A stretch of 7,555 nucleotides of DNA from Spirochaetaceae bacterium (GTDB taxonomy: Bacteria; Spirochaetota; Spirochaetia; Treponematales; Breznakiellaceae), in the NCBI GenBank assembly GCA_031257995.1, contig JAIRNN010000155.1, positions 1 to 7,555 of the forward strand, given 5' to 3'. The translations under genes and the position numbers were made by a program. Below the pieces are notes generated by a model. The model made no database searches. It was not told where the DNA came from and saw only the letters and a list, made by a program, of their open reading frames with translations. Below are positions 5,989-7,555 of this stretch, piece by piece. Within the stretch, counting starts at the first letter, position 1. Every line of letters starts with the position of its first letter.

Positions 5989-6066
5989 ACCACGGAAAAC
6001 GCGGAATCACGCAGAATTTTACTCTGTAATCCTGCTTTTCCGCGTCTTTTCCGCGTTTTCCGTGGT
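5989..6066. repeat. Hairpin repeat with perfect 18-bp arms
   Basis: ACCACGGAAAACGCGGAA (5989-6006) has an exact inverted copy at 6049-6066, separated by 42 nt that include a further partial arm (TTTTCCGCGTC, 6036-6046). Read leftward, the hairpin is followed by a T-rich stretch (complement of 5982-5990), so it could end leftward transcripts; read rightward it is followed by an A-run. The same arm recurs at 7500-7555 in the opposite order, which marks it as an interspersed repeat family. Confidence 0.7.
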
Positions 6067-6087
6067 AAAAAAGAGAAGAAAAAGGTC

Positions 6088-6125
6088 CACAGATTACGCA
6101 GATTACACGGATACCCACAGATTTT
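6088..6125. repeat. CAGATTACG-type short repeats
   Basis: Three imperfect units occur in a row: CACAGATTACG (6088-6098), CAGATTACA (6099-6107) and CACAGATTTT (6116-6125), with CACGGAT between them. This is the same word family as the tract at 187-278. It is intergenic and shows no coding signal. Confidence 0.55.
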
Positions 6126-6132
6126 CACCCCA

Positions 6133-6163
6133 TGCCTCTGCGCTTAAACGTGAATACCAGCCC
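6133..6163 (+). repeat. Promoter-proximal TTAAACGTG module
   Basis: TCTGCGC-TTAAACGTG-A-ATACC-AGCCC (6137-6163) matches the module at 252-278 (TCTGCAG-TTAAACGTG-T-ATCCA-AGCCC), allowing a few substitutions. In both places it lies just upstream of a TTGACA promoter on the same strand, 2 nt away here and 18 nt away at apt. It may be a regulator site or simply the end of a repeat family. Confidence 0.5.
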
Positions 6164-6165
6164 TT

Positions 6166-6195
6166 TTGACAACTTTTCGCAACTTGTGGTATAAA
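6166..6195 (+). promoter_or_regulatory. Strong promoter of the HU-like gene
   Basis: A perfect TTGACA (6166-6171) is followed by an 18-nt spacer and TATAAA (6190-6195), which is preceded by TGG to make an extended -10. Transcription should begin near 6202. This is the best promoter in the window. It leaves a leader of about 386 nt before ATG 6588. Confidence 0.7.
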
Positions 6196-6546
6196 GACCT
6201 CTGCGCTTCACCGGGGCAAGCCGGGGCGGCGCTCTATTTTGATGAATATACTGATGGTAATGAAAAAAGTGATAAAAACGAAAAGAGCGGAAAAAGGGGC
6301 TAAAACACGTGTTTCAGGCCGTCTGGAGGCGGTTTCAGGGTGTTTAGGGCCTAAATAAAGTACGGAGGTCCCCCTTCCATTCGTAACGCCGCTCTCTTTT
6401 AACCTCTTTTTCTCTTTTCGCGGGGCCTTTTCCCGCTTCTCCGGACGCCTATTCCTTTGTCCTTTCATTTTCCCTGACCTATCCGTTCAAGAGGCTGGCA
6501 ACTGCCGGCCGCCCAACCAGCTAACCGCCGCTCACAGAGAAAGTCG

Positions 6547-6574
6547 CGGCCCAAAGGCCGTAGATATATTTTTT
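6547..6574 (+). terminator. Attenuator-like hairpin before the ribosome site
   Basis: CGGCC-CAAA-GGCCG (6547-6560) is followed after 8 nt by six T residues (6569-6574) and then directly by AAGGAGG. The gap between stem and T-run is longer than in a standard intrinsic terminator, so this may instead be a structural element near the ribosome site. Confidence 0.25.
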
Positions 6575-6581
6575 AAGGAGG
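6575..6581 (+). promoter_or_regulatory. Strong ribosome binding site
   Basis: AAGGAGG at 6575-6581 lies 6 nt before ATG 6588. It is an almost perfect Shine-Dalgarno sequence and fixes the start of the HU-like gene. Confidence 0.85.
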
Positions 6582-6587
6582 CCGATT

Positions 6588-7400
6588 ATGGCATTAGATT
6601 TTACGGTTAAAGACATAGCCCACAAGGTTGTGGCGAAGTTTGTACCGGCGTATCTTCCCGAAGCGAAGAAGCCGTACTATCTCAAGGCGGTGTTCCAGCC
6701 GGAGCTGGACATTCACGAGATCGCGAGCAAGGCGGAGGTGTACAACATCACGACCCCGCCCAAGGTCATTGAGGAGGGCTTCAACGCCGCCTGCGAGCTC
6801 ATCTACTGCCTGCTGGGGGACGGGCGCCGGATCAAAACCCCGCTCTGCACCGTGCGGACGCGGCTGCCCGGCGAGTACGGCGGCTCCGAGACCGGCCTGG
6901 CCCCCGGCGCGCGCCCTGAAGCGCACGCGCAGGCCGCGCCCGAACTGCGGGAATACATCGCCGGGCGGGTGCAAGTAGTGTTCGACGGCATCGAAGACAC
7001 CGGCGGCTTCATCGCCGAAGCGGTGGACGAGAGCAACGGGCACGTGAACACGACGATGACCGAGAACAACATCCTCACTATCCGGGGCTACGGCCTCAAG
7101 ATAGATTCGGACGCGGCGCATGAGGGAGACGTCGGGCTTACCTTTGAGAGCGACGACCCGGCGGTTCCGTCGGTCAAGGCGGAGGTCATCGCGGTCAACG
7201 AGCCCAAGACGCTCAAGGTGGTTGTTCCTGAGGAACTCAGCGCGCCAAAGAGCTATTACCTCAAGATCGTTACCCAAAGCTCAGCGAAGGGCGGCGGTCA
7301 CCTGCTGAAGGACGTGCGGGAAATGCGCTCGGATTTCAAGCTCAAGGCGTTTAAGCGGGAAGCCCCCGCCGCCGGAGGAGCGGTTCCCGATTCGGTCTAG
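6588..7400 (+). CDS. HU-like domain plus DUF4469 (Ig-like) protein
   Basis: The product is a 270-aa protein with two domains. Residues about 28-98 resemble the HU/IHF-like fold found in DUF4469 proteins: YYLKAVFQPELDIHEIA, then VIEEGFNAACELIYCLLGDGRRIKTPLCTVR. After an Ala/Pro-rich linker (about 103-120), residues about 128-255 match DUF4469, an Ig-like domain, with ILTIRGYGLKI (162-172), N204-P206 and the terminal TQSSAKGG...LLK (229-241) typical of the family. The HU-Ig combination has been described in the HU/IHF superfamily literature. It is presumed to bind DNA or to bridge nucleoid and other proteins, but no function is proven. No signal peptide or membrane helix is seen. The gene stands alone, with its own strong promoter, a long leader and an excellent ribosome site, so high expression is likely. 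Its codons are more often C-ended than those of apt. Confidence 0.8.
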   Translation: MALDFTVKDIAHKVVAKFVPAYLPEAKKPYYLKAVFQPELDIHEIASKAEVYNITTPPKVIEEGFNAACELIYCLLGDGRRIKTPLCTVRTRLPGEYGGSETGLAPGARPEAHAQAAPELREYIAGRVQVVFDGIEDTGGFIAEAVDESNGHVNTTMTENNILTIRGYGLKIDSDAAHEGDVGLTFESDDPAVPSVKAEVIAVNEPKTLKVVVPEELSAPKSYYLKIVTQSSAKGGGHLLKDVREMRSDFKLKAFKREAPAAGGAVPDSV

Positions 7401-7411
7401 GGCGGCCCCAC

Positions 7412-7473
7412 AGGGCGGAACCCCGCCCTCGCTTGGGGGTGGACACAACTTAGGCTTGCATCGGGACCCCGAT
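7412..7473 (+). terminator. Hairpins after the HU-like gene
   Basis: AGGGCGG-AACC-CCGCCCT (7412-7429) is a perfect 7-bp stem starting 12 nt after the stop codon. ATCGG-GACC-CCGAT (7460-7473) is a second hairpin. Neither is followed by a T-run, so they are possible factor-assisted terminators or mRNA 3' stabilisers rather than clear intrinsic terminators. Confidence 0.35.
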
Positions 7474-7499
7474 CAGGCGGGAGCGGACGGTGGACCCCC

Positions 7500-7555
7500 T
7501 TCCGCGTTTTCTGTGGTTAAAAAGAGATGGCAATAAAACCACGGAAGGCGCGGAA
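7500..7555. repeat. Second copy of the hairpin repeat, cut by the edge
   Basis: An arm beginning TTCCGCGTTTTC (7500-7518) pairs with its inverted copy AACCACGG...GCGGAA (7537-7555), 16 of 19 positions matching, around an 18-nt loop. The forward arm and the following AAAAAGAGA match 6049-6075. Arm order is opposite to the copy at 5989-6066, and the element probably continues past the window. Confidence 0.65.

Larger units (their letters stand above)
6202..6587 (+). ncRNA. Long structured 5' leader, possible cis-RNA
   Basis: This stretch of about 386 nt lies between the predicted transcript start and ATG 6588 and contains no convincing gene. Its first half is purine-rich (6242-6305) and its second half pyrimidine-rich (6368-6480). 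CGAAAAGAG plus AAAAAG (6279-6287, 6291-6296) can pair with 6406-6420 across a 3-nt bulge. Part of the same purine segment (6285-6297) can instead pair with 6426-6439. Further on, GGCTGGC/GCCGGCC forms a hairpin (6493-6510) that competes with GCTGG/CCAGC (6494-6498 with 6517-6521). Such competing stems suggest a regulatory leader. I match it to no known riboswitch, tmRNA, RNase P or 6S pattern. Confidence 0.35.

Noticed and set aside
5799..6029. Plus-strand frame overlapping the epmA end and hairpin repeat
   Set aside because: It begins inside epmA in another frame and ends in repeat sequence, with lysine-rich low-complexity content.
6242..6358. 38-codon plus-strand frame (MNILMVMKK...) in the leader
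   Set aside because: It sits downstream of a strong promoter, but there is no Shine-Dalgarno sequence at a normal distance and the codon pattern is unlike the neighbours. A leader peptide remains possible but unsupported.
6208..6468. Minus-strand 86-aa frame in the leader region
   Set aside because: It has a very basic first half and one hydrophobic stretch, which would follow from the purine/pyrimidine asymmetry of this DNA; no ribosome site or promoter supports it.
5860..7555. CRISPR-like array from the recurring CACGGA / CCGCGTTTTCC units
   Set aside because: The units are few, vary in length, occur in both orientations and lack uniform spacers; no cas genes are present.

Overview
The window reads as bacterial chromosome of moderate to high GC content. 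It carries ordinary housekeeping genes separated by intergenic tracts that are rich in repeats. Strong Shine-Dalgarno sequences and promoters of the TTGACA / TATAAA type argue against Bacteroidetes, although the last gene belongs to a family (HU-like plus DUF4469) best known from that phylum. The gene set and the style of the repeats would fit a host-associated, Treponema-like spirochaete. That is an inference from pattern and could not be checked here.

Layout. Positions 1-330 hold a leftward promoter (116-144) whose gene lies outside the window, a repeat tract, and a rightward promoter (297-325). This promoter drives apt (adenine phosphoribosyltransferase) followed by a small cupin gene. Positions 1249-1527 contain no gene but hold a nested inverted-repeat element and a GC-rich structured element. 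Positions 1555-5824 form a compact block of four genes with overlapping ends: a CorA-type divalent cation transporter, iorA and iorB (indolepyruvate:ferredoxin oxidoreductase) and an EpmA/GenX-like lysyl-tRNA synthetase paralogue. Positions 5825-6165 are repeat-rich. A strong extended -10 promoter (6166-6195) then opens a leader of about 386 nt in front of the final gene (6588-7400), an HU-like plus DUF4469 (Ig-like) protein. The right end carries hairpins and another copy of the hairpin repeat, which runs to the window edge.

How the parts work together. apt performs purine salvage; its link to the cupin is only positional. IorA and IorB together would oxidatively decarboxylate aryl pyruvates from aromatic amino acid breakdown to aryl-acetyl-CoA. 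The EpmA-like enzyme would act on elongation factor P, and CorA would move Mg2+ or a related ion; the four are probably co-transcribed. The most unusual points are: an IorA that lacks the usual C-terminal two-cluster ferredoxin domain, with a cysteine-free IorB; a CorA tail with five histidines at exact three-residue spacing, encoded by a 9-bp repeat; the long leader with alternative pairings in front of the HU-like gene; and a promoter-proximal repeat module shared by both rightward promoters. No complete novel defence or mobile system is visible.
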